A stretch of DNA of 64,000 nt from Caenorhabditis elegans. Its lineage: Eukaryota > Nematoda > Chromadorea > Rhabditida > Rhabditidae. Below, piece by piece: positions 23,700-34,000 of the stretch (positions within the stretch are counted from its first letter, which is position 1; each line of letters starts with the position of its first letter). The DNA lies in assembly GCF_000002985.6 (NCBI RefSeq), contig NC_003280.10, positions 5,266,501-5,330,500 of the forward strand. The letters run 5' to 3'. Made by a program: the position numbers and the translations under genes. A model generated the notes under the pieces. That model ran no database searches. It was not told the origin of the DNA and saw nothing but the letters and a program-made list of their open reading frames with translations.

Positions 23700-25831
23700 T
23701 AGTAATTTATAATTTGCTTGTGAATATAGACGGTTTGATTAAACCATTGTGGTAGATATGTTCTTTTCAACAGGTCAATGTGACACAACAACCAATAAAA
23801 TGCTTCCTGTCTAAGCACTCTCTTGCAAGTTATAATCCATTGTTTGCGTACAAAAATGCTTTTCCGCGCGGTGCCATTTTTTTCCACTTTTTCTTTTCTT
23901 TTTGCCCGCCAAATCGCCATCATTATTATGCTAATCACTCTCTTAACGCCTTTCTCACAAATTCCCAATTTTCCGTTTCCTGTCGAAAGATGTTTATTGG
24001 TGATTAGCTTGATGTCTACCAAATGGGATATCAAATAAAATATTGAAATTTGTATTTGTTTTGCTAATATTTGTGCACATTCTTTGATTATGATTTCAAT
24101 ATTCCATGTCCGTCACCTTTTCGAATCTCCTGAATTTCATTTTTACAGAAAAAAGTGTTTTTTGTATATTATGAGGTCTTGCGTAGTATCTGCAATAAAA
24201 TTAAAGGGAAAACTTGTCTTCAAGTTGACCTACCTAGTGCCTACCTGTCTAATCTACAGGCGTTCATCAAAGTTCATGGGAATTTGAATATGCAACAAAA
24301 TTTTCAGAGCAAAAAAAATATCTTAAATATGCACTATGCGAACACCTAGCACTGGAGACTATTCCAAATTTAAGACAGTTAGGCGGTAGGTAGGTAGGTA
24401 TGAGGTAGGTATGTAGGCAATTAAAAGTTTCCCTCAATCACGGAAAGTACATTTATCTCTCTATGCGTTCATATTAAAAGCCCTAACATAATAACTAGTC
24501 TTTCTCAATGATTTTCTATTTCTCTATCAACTTTCATAAAGTCACCCCTCTTATCACTATTTTTTACCCATTCACCTTCACGTGTCTGTACCAGATCCCT
24601 CGACGCGCGGGCGGCACGCACTCTACAAGTTGTGCTCTCCAAATGTGTGCTCTTTTCCTCTTTCATTCTGCTGCTGCTTCCAACCAAAAAGAATTCTCTG
24701 TTTGTCCTGACTCCCGTGTCAGGGAGGTTAGACGCAATGAAATAGTGTTAGGATCAGAGAGAATTAGAGAAAGAAAGAATGAGAGACGTCACTGTGATTG
24801 GGATTGGATTGATGGTAGAGTCGCAGCGCTACCACGCAAAAAAATACAGTTGCTCTATGATCGATTCCACCCGCCCGTGTTTCATTTTGCTCTTTTCGTC
24901 GGGGGGTTTCTCTAAATTTTTGAAATAGTTTTAATAACTTGAAATGTATTTTTATAAAACTCAAGTACTTTTTTGGAAATCGATCGATATCCCGAGAACG
25001 TACTTAGCCATCATTATCTGAAATAGCTTAATAGTTTCATGGAGACTTTGGCGGGGTTTCCCTTTTAACCAAAACTCCCAACTCCCACCCAAAATGCCTG
25101 GCTTCGTAGGCGTAGACCACCTGTCGAAAGGTAAGTGATACCTGCCTTGTAGGTATATAGGCATTGAACGTTTGTATCTAGATGGAAGGTTTATTCCTAG
25201 ATGATTATCAAAAGTTTCAAAAACTTCTATTTTGGTATTAATTTTTATTTCTAGTCGATTCGAAAAGTAAATATTACTCACGTAACTAGTTTTTTTTCGC
25301 CGGTTTCGTATTGGACGTCAGAAATGAAATAATTTCTTTTTAAAAAACTGCAGTTTACAATTTTCTCTATGAAGTCAATGAGGGGTATTATCAATGGTGG
25401 TCACTATTCTGATATTAGACTCACCAGCAGTTTACCCTCATAGGTTACACTTTTTATTGGAAAGTGTAGGTACTTTTGGAGCTGATTTTCATGAAAGAGT
25501 ACCGATTTCTTACTTTGCATTCATGAGTAAATCATGTAGAAATATTTTTTCATTTATGTACGTAAGTTTTAGAAATGTTTAGAAGCTTTGTAATTTGATG
25601 GGTTGGGATACTAAATTTACGAACAAGCTCTAAGCTGGTGTTATAAACCTTCTATCGATGGGTGAATGAAACATTCAAATAATTATTGCAAGATATGTCT
25701 ATGTTTAAATGTTTTTCTCCTTTTTCTATCTATCTGTTTCTCTTTACACTGCGGACAAAACACAGACAGAAGGATGAAAAGAACACATGACCACATGTTA
25801 GATAACAACCCATTTTTCTCACTTTGCCAGC
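23700..25831. other. gene-free stretch before tRNA-Ala
   Basis: No supported gene. It contains the 3' UTR of the secreted-protein gene, CCTACC/TAGGTAGG inverted pairs (24224-24420 and about 25106-25165), and a GC-richer block at about 24590-24900 that looks like promoter-type DNA. The long minus-strand frame 23588-24034 lacks ATG and is antisense to a real exon. Confidence 0.5.
24224..24420. repeat. CCTACC/GGTAGG inverted pair
   Basis: The left part has GACCTACCTAGTGCCTACCTGTC; about 130 bases on, the right part has GGCGGTAGGTAGGTAGGTATG and a second GGTAGGTATGTAGGCAA. The two ends are complementary over short imperfect stretches. It belongs to the scattered TAGGCAGG/CCTGCCTA set and is probably a decayed small inverted-repeat element. 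Confidence 0.6.
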
Positions 25832-25903
25832 GGGGGTATAGCTCAGTGGTAGAGCGCTCCCTTAGCATGGGAGAGGGCTGGGGTTCAATTCCCCATACCT
25901 CCA
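25832..25903 (+). tRNA. tRNA-Ala (AGC)
   Basis: A 72-base cloverleaf including the discriminator A. The acceptor stem GGGGGTA pairs with TACCTCC, and the D-arm has TAGCTCAGTGGTAGAGC (A box). The anticodon stem CTCCC/GGGAG encloses TTAGCAT with anticodon AGC. The T-arm has GGTTCAATTCC (B box). No intron. A T6 run at 25908-25913 is a good RNA polymerase III terminator. Confidence 0.97.
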
Positions 25904-26208
25904 GAAATTTTTTCTCCTAAAAATAAAACATACTGCTTGTTTTACAAATTAATAGTTGTGAAACGAAAACTGGAATATGAAATAAAATTAGCTCATGTTT
26001 CTGTGAGGTGAAAAAGAGCATAGCACCGCCGAAATGTTTACTGTTCTGTTCGCCAGCGCAGATGTTAAATAAAAACTTTACCATTGCTTACTTTCGCGTA
26101 CATTTTTGCCCATCTAACCGCATTTACTTTTAGTCTCTCTTCTACATTTTTGTTCGCCCACTCAGAAAAGTTCAACTTTTCATTTACGGTTTTTGTTTCA
26201 GAATCATC

Positions 26209-26643
26209 ATGAAGGAGCCATGCTTCAGATGCAAACGACCCACTTATTTCAATGATAAGGTTAGTGTTCAAGATGATTTTTTTGTGGAGAAGTTCGAGAA
26301 TTTCGAGATATTTTCTAGAAAATAAATATTTATTATTCTAGATGGGACCCCTAAAAGATGGATCCATGTTTCATAAAGGATGTTTTAAATGTTGGATTTG
26401 CGGAACCCGGTTGTCACTGAAAACTTATCACAATAATAGAAATGATAATACTGATCTCGAGGTGAGTAGATTTTTTGGAAATCTGACGATTTTTACCATC
26501 ACTGTTTCAAGGTATACTGTGCGGGTCACGTACCAACTCCAGGACCACATGATCCAATTCCACATCGATCAAATCTTCTTTTCTCGCCAAAAACGAAAGG
26601 AGAGTATCCACATAATTTGATGAGACCAGCTGGACCAACATAA
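26209..26643 (+). CDS. valv-1: single-LIM-domain small protein
   Basis: Three exons join in phase: 26209-26259, 26342-26461 and 26512-26643, giving 100 residues. A trans-splice-type acceptor (TTTGTTTCAG) lies seven bases before the ATG. Residues 5-60 form one LIM domain: CFRC, then HKGCFKCWIC with His and Cys zinc ligands, and YCAGH as the last pair. A Pro-rich tail of about 40 residues follows (HVPTPGPHDP, MRPAGPT). LIM domains bind protein partners; small single-LIM proteins are often cytoskeletal or nuclear adaptors. The LSLKTYHNN...EVYC style also resembles the LIM part of LIM-transglutaminase proteins, but no transglutaminase domain follows. The name valv-1 is recall from gene neighbourhood (ZK622.4, CRIP-like) and is less certain than the gene itself. 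The gene lies between two tRNA genes on the same strand. Confidence 0.85.
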
Positions 26644-26951
26644 TGTGATCTGTTTATATCCGAAAAGCTGAAATATTCTGAAAAAATGATTCTTAATTGG
26701 CTGTCTTCTCCTCATTCTCTCTTGTTTCCATCGCCTCGCCTTTATCCCTGTTCATTGTGAATTTGCTATTGTTTGGCTTGTATTATATAAACTTGACGAC
26801 TCTCTGCGGGCTTTTGAAGGTAAAAACGGCTGTTAACGTTCAAGTTTTGATTGAAGACCTAGTGTGTTTAATGGGGGAACAGCGGGGTGTTACACTGTAA
26901 GAGATGCCGACCGAGAAAATGTGTAGGCACGCTGACTCAAACATTTTCGTC

Positions 26952-27023
26952 TCCGTTGTGGTCTAGTGGTTAGGATTTATGGCTCTCACCCATAAGGCCG
27001 GGGTTCGATTCCCCGCAACGGAA
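26952..27023 (+). tRNA. tRNA-Glu (CTC)
   Basis: A 72-base cloverleaf including the discriminator A. The acceptor stem TCCGTTG pairs with CAACGGA and the D-arm is TGGTCTAGTGGTTAGGA (A box). The anticodon loop CTCTCAC has anticodon CTC, enclosed by a TATGG-type stem. The T-arm has GGTTCGATTCC (B box). No intron. A short T4 run at 27027-27030 could terminate transcription. Confidence 0.97.
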
Positions 27024-27453
27024 TACTTTTACAGAATTTCGCATTACTTTCTCAAATTACATCTTTTTTGAACTTTTCCATTCGTCTCCTGCTCAGATTC
27101 TCTGATCAAGTGAGGGAAGCGAGTCTTGAGTAGCAACAGAACTGTGCCATGATATACGTTTGGTTAGCCAGTAGTAGAAGCATCAATATGAAACGAATTA
27201 AATGAAAAAATACAGAAAAATTTTGACTGACGTGTTTGAATTGAAAAAAAAACAATCAAGATAAGAATTTAAAAGAATTTATATATTTTGATTCAATTTA
27301 GTTCTTATTTTCATCATTTTACAAACTCACCTCGAGAAATTGGTAAGTTAACTCATTCAGTTTTGCGACTTTTGCTGCCAAATTTCGTTTAAGCGATGGT
27401 TCCGATTTTTAGCATTTGCATTGACTTTTTGCAGAATTGTAATCGAATCTAAA

Positions 27454-29094
27454 ATGCAAGGCAAGCAAGATTCGCATCGAGCACAAAAAACTGTAGAAGC
27501 GAGTCTTAGATCGGATGGAACACGAAAGAAGCATCAGGATATGGATTGGTATCATGGTTTATTGCCAAGAGCCGATATTAATACGTAAGCGATTTAAATG
27601 AGAATAATCAGAAAGTATCGACGAATTTCAGATTGCTAGAGAATGATGGAGATTTTCTTGTCAGAACTTCACATATTGTTGGTCAAGATTCGGCAAAAAC
27701 TGTGCTCTCTGTTAAATGGAAAGGAAAGTGTCACCACTGGCAGTTACAGGAAAAAGAAGACGGTACGATTCGTTTTTCGGATACTTTGGGACTTGGAGAT
27801 GCTGACTTTTCTCCGGTCTGCATCTACCCCGGCAAGCGCATTATGAATGTTTCTCACTTTTAATCGCCAACTTAAACTTGTGCACAAGCCAGCCGCTTGA
27901 GCTCGAGGAGGGCGAGCGAAAATGCAGAAAAGGGCAGGGAAGGCGCCTTCGAAACCTCTCGCAAAGAGTTGAATTGATTAATGCTCTCAACTTTCAGGTT
28001 CGATTGTGATTGAGGAACGAAAGTTTGAAAGTGTCCTCGACATGGTGACAACTCTTCGTATGAAACGTCTACCAGTCTCTGCAAACTGCCCGGCACTTCT
28101 CCTGAATCCAATCAACAAACAAGATTGGGAACTTCGTCATGATCAGATCAAACTCGGGAAAATGCTCGGAGAGGGAGCCTTTGGTGGTGTTTACAAGGCT
28201 GCATTTTATTGCAAAGGAGAAAAGAGAATGGTATGGGATAACCGTGTGAAAGGCTGGAATAAATAACAATTTTTATTCAGGTCGCTGTAAAAGTGAACAA
28301 AGGAAACGAGAAGATCAGCACGCGAGCCATGATTGAAGATGTTTGCAAAGAAGCTCGTATCATGAGACAATATCAACATCCAAATGTTGTCTGCTTCTTC
28401 GGAGTTTGTGTTGAAAAGGAGCCAATTATGCTAGTGATGGAGTTGGCAAGTCAAGGAGCTCTCGACTCTTTTCTGAAAAATGAGAAGAACAATGTTTCTC
28501 TTAGAGATAAATTGAAATACTCATTTGATGCTTCGAAAGGACTTGAATATCTCCATCAACACGGATGCATTCATCGTGACGTGGCGGCTCGTAACTTCTT
28601 GATGCACAAAAATGTTGTGAAAATCACGGATTTCGGGCTTTCGAAGCAACTCTCCGATTTGGCGCACAAATACAAGTTGAAGGATATTCAAGCGAAGCTT
28701 CCGATCAGATGGCTTGCTCCAGAAGTCATTGTCACTGCCACGTACACTTTCAAGTCAGATGTGTATTCCTTCGGGATTCTTTTGTGGGAGGTAAGTTGGA
28801 ATGAAACTGAAAATTACAGTCAATTACGGTGATTTTCAGATTTTCATGGACGGAGCCATACCGTATCCAGGAATGAAATTGGCTGAAGTGAAGCAGAAAG
28901 TCAAAAATGGATACAGAATGGATGCTCCTGATCGAATGCCAGCGTTTGTTCGTAACATCATGATCAGTCAGTGCTGGCCACAAAATCCCGAAGATCGTGG
29001 AAATATGAATGAAATTCGGCTTGCGATGGAAAGTGTTCTTGATGGCAAAGTTGCTGCATCCAATAATCGATCTGTGTACTATAAATCTTCATGA
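27454..29094 (+). CDS. SH2-containing non-receptor tyrosine kinase (Fes/Fer-like)
   Basis: Five exons join in phase: 27454-27584, 27632-27762, 27998-28230, 28281-28790 and 28840-29094, giving 419 residues. The N-terminal third is an SH2 domain (WYHGLLPRADI, then GDFLVRTS with the phosphotyrosine-binding Arg). The kinase domain has GEGAFGGVYKA (P-loop), VAVKV (ATP-binding Lys), HRDVAARN (catalytic loop, tyrosine-kinase type), DFGLSK, PIRWLAPE and DVYSFGILLWE. All catalytic residues are present, so an active kinase is expected. It lacks the F-BAR region of true Fes/Fer and belongs to the expanded nematode SH2-kinase family (inference). A TTTTTGCAG acceptor lies 19 bases before the ATG and supports this start. 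The 235-base second intron is GC-rich with an open frame running 90 bases past the donor. Probably ZK622.1 by recall of position. Confidence 0.93.
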
Positions 29095-29109
29095 TTATTG
29101 GTGATTTGC

Positions 29110-29115
29110 AATAAA
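29110..29115 (+). terminator. poly(A) signal of the kinase gene
   Basis: AATAAA only 15 bases after the kinase stop codon, followed by a T-rich stretch, giving a very short 3' UTR. Confidence 0.7.
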
Positions 29116-29284
29116 ATCTTTTTAGTGTAATTCTTTGTTTTTTAAAGTAAATTCAGATAATATACATTCGGCATGCACGCCTAGAGGGAGACACGAAGCA
29201 GGCAGATTAATAGTTATAAAAACTGTTTTCCGTAATCTATTAATTGCGCATTTTAAATTCTCATTAAAATTATACCTGTCAGAA

Positions 29285-31095
29285 AAGGGTGCGAGCCAAA
29301 GCTCGGTGGTCTAAATAACTTCCTCAACTCGCTAAATTGCGCATCTTCAAACTGGCGTATCTTAAAAAGTACAATACAAGAAAATGAATTTTCAAATAAC
29401 AAAATGAACAAAATTAATTCATTTGCATCACTTTTAAATGAAATATACCAATTATTTGTTGAGTTACACAGAGTTAAACCCAGTTTACTAAAAGCTGTTC
29501 TGTTGTACCAGTTATAATCCAAAAACCAATAACTTTCCAAAGAATACAATTATTGAATTATAATTGGGAGATATTTTGGTACATTTTATCAATTTTAAGT
29601 TTTTTGATATTTTCCTGTTCAGCCAAGTTACAGACCGTTTATTGAAAAAATCCAGTTTTGCCCAAAAAACTCTTCATATAACTTCCAAAACTCGATAAAC
29701 TGAGTATCTTCCTTCTGGCGTATCTCGAAAAATACAAGTCTGAAAAACAATTGTTCAACTAACAAAATTATCAGAAATATTTTTTATTTCTATTTCATTA
29801 ATTTTTATTTCAATACATCAACTATTTACAGAGTTGTACCGAGTCAAAGCCATTATTCCAAAATTCACAGAAAATTTTGAGAACCCTTTTGTTGTACCCT
29901 TTATAACTCAACTTCCATTAAATTTCAGAAGATAAATTTTGTTGAATAGTAAGTGAAAAATATTTCTCCACATTTTGTCAGTTTAAACATTTTTGTTATT
30001 TGTTCCGCCAAGTTGCAGACTGTTTTCTGAAAAAATCCAATTTCCGCCATAAAACTCTTCATATCTAACGTATCGACTCGAAATTTTGAAAAATGATCAT
30101 TTTTTTAAGGTCTCTACAATGTCCTGAAAAATCTTTCAAAAAATCCTGTTCATCTCCAAAATCGTCCTCCGCTCCGAAAAATGAAATCGGACTTTTGGTT
30201 TTCGAAAAATGACCAAAAAATGAAATTGGGATATTGGGGTCGAAAAATATATTTTTAGAAAGCTGAGAACACGTTATTCTCGAATTTCATATTCATTTTC
30301 GATGATTTTTCGTTTCAAACGACCTAAAAATTAAAGCAAAAAGCTCATTTTGATTCTCACGTGAAATTTGTTTCGCTTAAAAACAACAGGAAAACCAAAC
30401 ATTTTGTTTTGAGCAAAAAATATTCACGTGAGAATCAAAATGAGCTTTCTACTTTAATTTTTAGGTCGTTTCGAACGAAAATTCATCAAAAATGATCACG
30501 AATTTCGTAAATAACGTGTTCTCAGTTTTCTAAAAATATATTTTTCGACCCCAATATCCCAATTTCAGGAAGACGATTTTCGAGATGTGTAAAATTTTCG
30601 AAAAATTTTTGATGGAACCTGATAGAGCACCAAAAATTGCGATGTTTGGTCCAAATTTCAAACTGTTACGTTGGATATGAAGAGTTTTATGGGCAAAACT
30701 GGATTTTTTCAGAAAACGGTCTGTAACTTGGCTGAACATGAAAATATTAAAAAACTTGAAATTGATAAAATGTGCCAAAATATTTTCCAGTTATCATACA
30801 ACAATTGTTTTCTCTGGAAATTCAATGGTTCTTGGATTATAACTGGTGCAACAGAAAAGTTTTCAAAAATTTTGGTAGCTTTTGGCAAAATGTGTTTGAC
30901 TCTGTCTAACTCAACAAATAATTGGTATTTTGTAATTAAAAGTCATGCAAAATAAAGAAAAAATATTGTTCTTTGTTTTGTTAGTTGAAAATTTGTTACC
31001 TAGGCGCGTATTTTTCAAGATATGACATTTTGAAGATACGCAATTTAGCGAGGTGAGGAAGTTATTCGGACCACCGAGCTTTGGCTCGCATTTTT
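29285..31095. repeat. long palindromic element, copy C with an internal duplication
   Basis: About 1.8 kb. The outer ends are excellent inverted repeats: GCGAGCCAAAGCTCGGTGGTC at the left and GACCACCGAGCTTTGGCTCGC-like sequence at the right (with one base change), each followed by the ACTCGCTAAATTGCG motif. The loop is near 30390. The right arm is about 0.7 kb but the left is about 1.1 kb, because its outer 0.37 kb is present twice in tandem (about 29310-29680 and 29690-30060, both ending at ACTCTTCATAT). Same family as copies A and B; the loop has the same orientation as B. Confidence 0.88.
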
Positions 31096-34000
31096 TGCTG
31101 ACAGATATTATTTTTAAACAGAGAATTCAGAATGTGTCATTTATAAATTATAGAAAACGATATTTGTAAATGTTATATAAAACAATAACTATTTATTGTC
31201 CGAATATTTGGCAAGAAAGTCCCGCAGCAGCAAGGATTTGAGAATGGGAGAAAGGCGCACACTATTGCATTTCAAAAAATCGGTCGAGTCGAGACCGGGA
31301 ACCGCTTTTTTAGGGAAAAATCGCAAGTGCCAACTTCAGAACACATGTTCCTGTCATTCAATATTTCTGTCGCCTTGGCGGCGTAAAAAGATACCATCTA
31401 CAAATGAGGTAGGGGTCAGTTTCTCTCGCTTCAGTCAATCTATCTTCATCATCACATCGACATGCATTCTTCTTCCAATTTCCATATTTACACTTTTCGT
31501 TTGCCCTTTTCGGTATCAAATATGTGTTTTCGTTATGTCCATTCTGGATTTTGTTGGAAAATGTGTTTTGGTGTTTGATGCTGTTAATGATGATAGGGTA
31601 AACGATGTCATTTTAGAATGGAACTGTTCAAACAATTTTTTGAAATAAATAATTTTCTGAAATTTACCAAGCTCTCGTCAAATTTATTTTAATTTCAGGA
31701 AAATGTTTTGTTGCAAAATAGGGAAATTTAAATTAATAATTTAAATATTGCACCACTCAATTTCCAAAAAAAATTGCAGCATCATTTTCTGAAAAATGTT
31801 CATATTTCTCTGCTCTCTCCATCTTTACCCGTCCATCATAATTTATACAATTTAACTCAAAGGTCATTTGTTTTTTTGTAATTGCTAGGTTTCCGTCGTG
31901 ACCCATTTCAATTCCATACACTTCCGTTCGTTCATTGTAATTCAAAAGTCGCGTAGGAATCAAAATAAATGAAAACCCACTGCTTCTACTGACTCTTGTG
32001 TGTGGTTACTAATTAAAGCTCAACTATTCTCAGAAACCTCTTCTATGTTTTTCGTTTTGCTTCTATCGACTACCGGTTTTTTCTTACAAGCTTGTTTTTG
32101 ATTCTGTTTTTGAACTTTTTCGGCGGAAATCTTTTTCCGGGAAATTGGGATAGGAAGTCAATTTTTTGTGTATGCTTGTATATTTGTGCAAAACTCTGAA
32201 AACCCCAGAATCCTTTTTGGCAATTGCCGAAACAATTTCGCCTTTTCTCTGCATCTTTACCCGTATTATGTTGCTGAATAGACTTGCAGACTAGACCTAG
32301 AAAACTGTTTTTTTATTACCCCATATTTCTATTCTTCCTTTTTCAGCAGCAAAAAAACACGCACTTTTTGTTTTGCTCGCCGTGACGACGGTGTTTGAGT
32401 AATTCTGAAAATAACGACGACGGCGACGACAGGAATTCTCTTTTTTTTTGGTTCGGTCGTTTTTTTTCGCCCAGCTCCGCGTTCTCACTCATTCATTTAC
32501 TCTATTTCTCTTCAATTTTATTTGCAATCTGTTTTTGGGCTGAAAATCATAGCCCGCTTTGCTTTAAAACTTTTCCGGACACTGTCAATAACGAATTTCC
32601 TAACAATGTGGTAGTTTAAAAGAACATGATGTTGTTTTGAGTGGGTCTCGTCACGATCTCCACCATAGTAGTCGCTACAGGTATCAGAAAACCATTAGCG
32701 CAAGTTCTAGTCTATATTGTTTTTTTTTTGACAAATACTCACTTTTGGAGCTTATATTTCGCATTACTCTGTTATATATCCTTCTAATTTAAATTTTCTA
32801 AAAATCCCTAAATTCAAACCAAAGCACGTGCTCACCTATTCATTTTCTATATGAGGTTCTGACTTATCAATAATATTTCCCCTTAAGCACCTGTCAGCAT
32901 TTTTGCATTCTTATCAGGATATTTCCACCCTCTATAAGAATCTAATAAAATATCTCTGATTTTCTTTCTTCATTCAAAATTAAATTCACCTGACATTCAA
33001 GCGTTTTCCGCGACTCTTTTTGTTTTGTTAGACCTTATTTTCTTAGACATCTTTTTGGTTGAACTCGATCAAGTGAATCCATCCCGAGCACTTACAAGTT
33101 AACTCTTTTTTCTTGTTTTTTCTGTTGATTTTTGCTGCAGAAGAACTCTTTTTTTTCCATTTTCCCCCGGCTCTTGTCCGCTAAAAGCAATGCATATCCG
33201 CCGGCTTTTCCTCTTCGTCATTTTTGCTCGGTGATGTTCACAAAACATTGGAGAGACGGGAAAAACGAGCCGAGTTTTGCAAAAAGAGCCGAATGATGGC
33301 TCAGTTGGGAGTAGACCGGATGGCAGAGGAGTGCATGTTTTTATGTGCTTTTTCCGTTAGTCATCTGAAAGCCACGTGTTCAATGTGATCTCGTATGAAT
33401 TGGATTTTTTACAGAATTTTTAATGGAGTAGTTTATGCGAAAAGTAGTTTTTAAAAATATTTTGCAAAATCATGCCCACTTCCAAGTACAAGAATGGCGC
33501 ACGTGCCTAAGTGCCTACCTATACCTTAGGTAGAAATCAAAAGCTTAGCGGTAAACCTGGCACAACGTTGAGCTGAGGAAAATTGTTCTGCAGTGCCCCA
33601 TATTTTCTAGGATCTAACTATTTGGCCAATAGGCACATGTTTGGAACAAAAAATCCCCTCTAAATGCATTTTTCTCAAGTCACTAATTGCGTACAACACA
33701 CATCCTTTGCACCTTGCAGACAAAACAAGGTGTCTGATTTTCTGTTCAATGTACTCGGAATGTTCATACAAAGACACGTATTAGTTGGTTTTTTGATTTA
33801 TTCCAATGAAAACAACTTTATATATTCAAGATATTTCTGCAAAACGTAGAATTACCTCGATTATTAAAAGAGTTTTTCGTTAAAAAAATTCTGATCCGAT
33901 CAACTAAACTAGTTACATCAACTAAACTAAATGCGTGTGGTATAAAAAATAATATGTTGTAATTCAGTCTGTTCTCATTATTTGGTTAGATTGAAGTTCT

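Noticed and set aside
23588-24034. 148-codon minus-strand open frame
   Set aside because: It starts at TTG, has no recognisable domain, and overlaps the last exon of the secreted-protein gene antisense.
31196-31648. 150-codon plus-strand frame
   Set aside because: TTG start, mixed composition with a run of hydrophobic codons from T-rich DNA, no splice partners.
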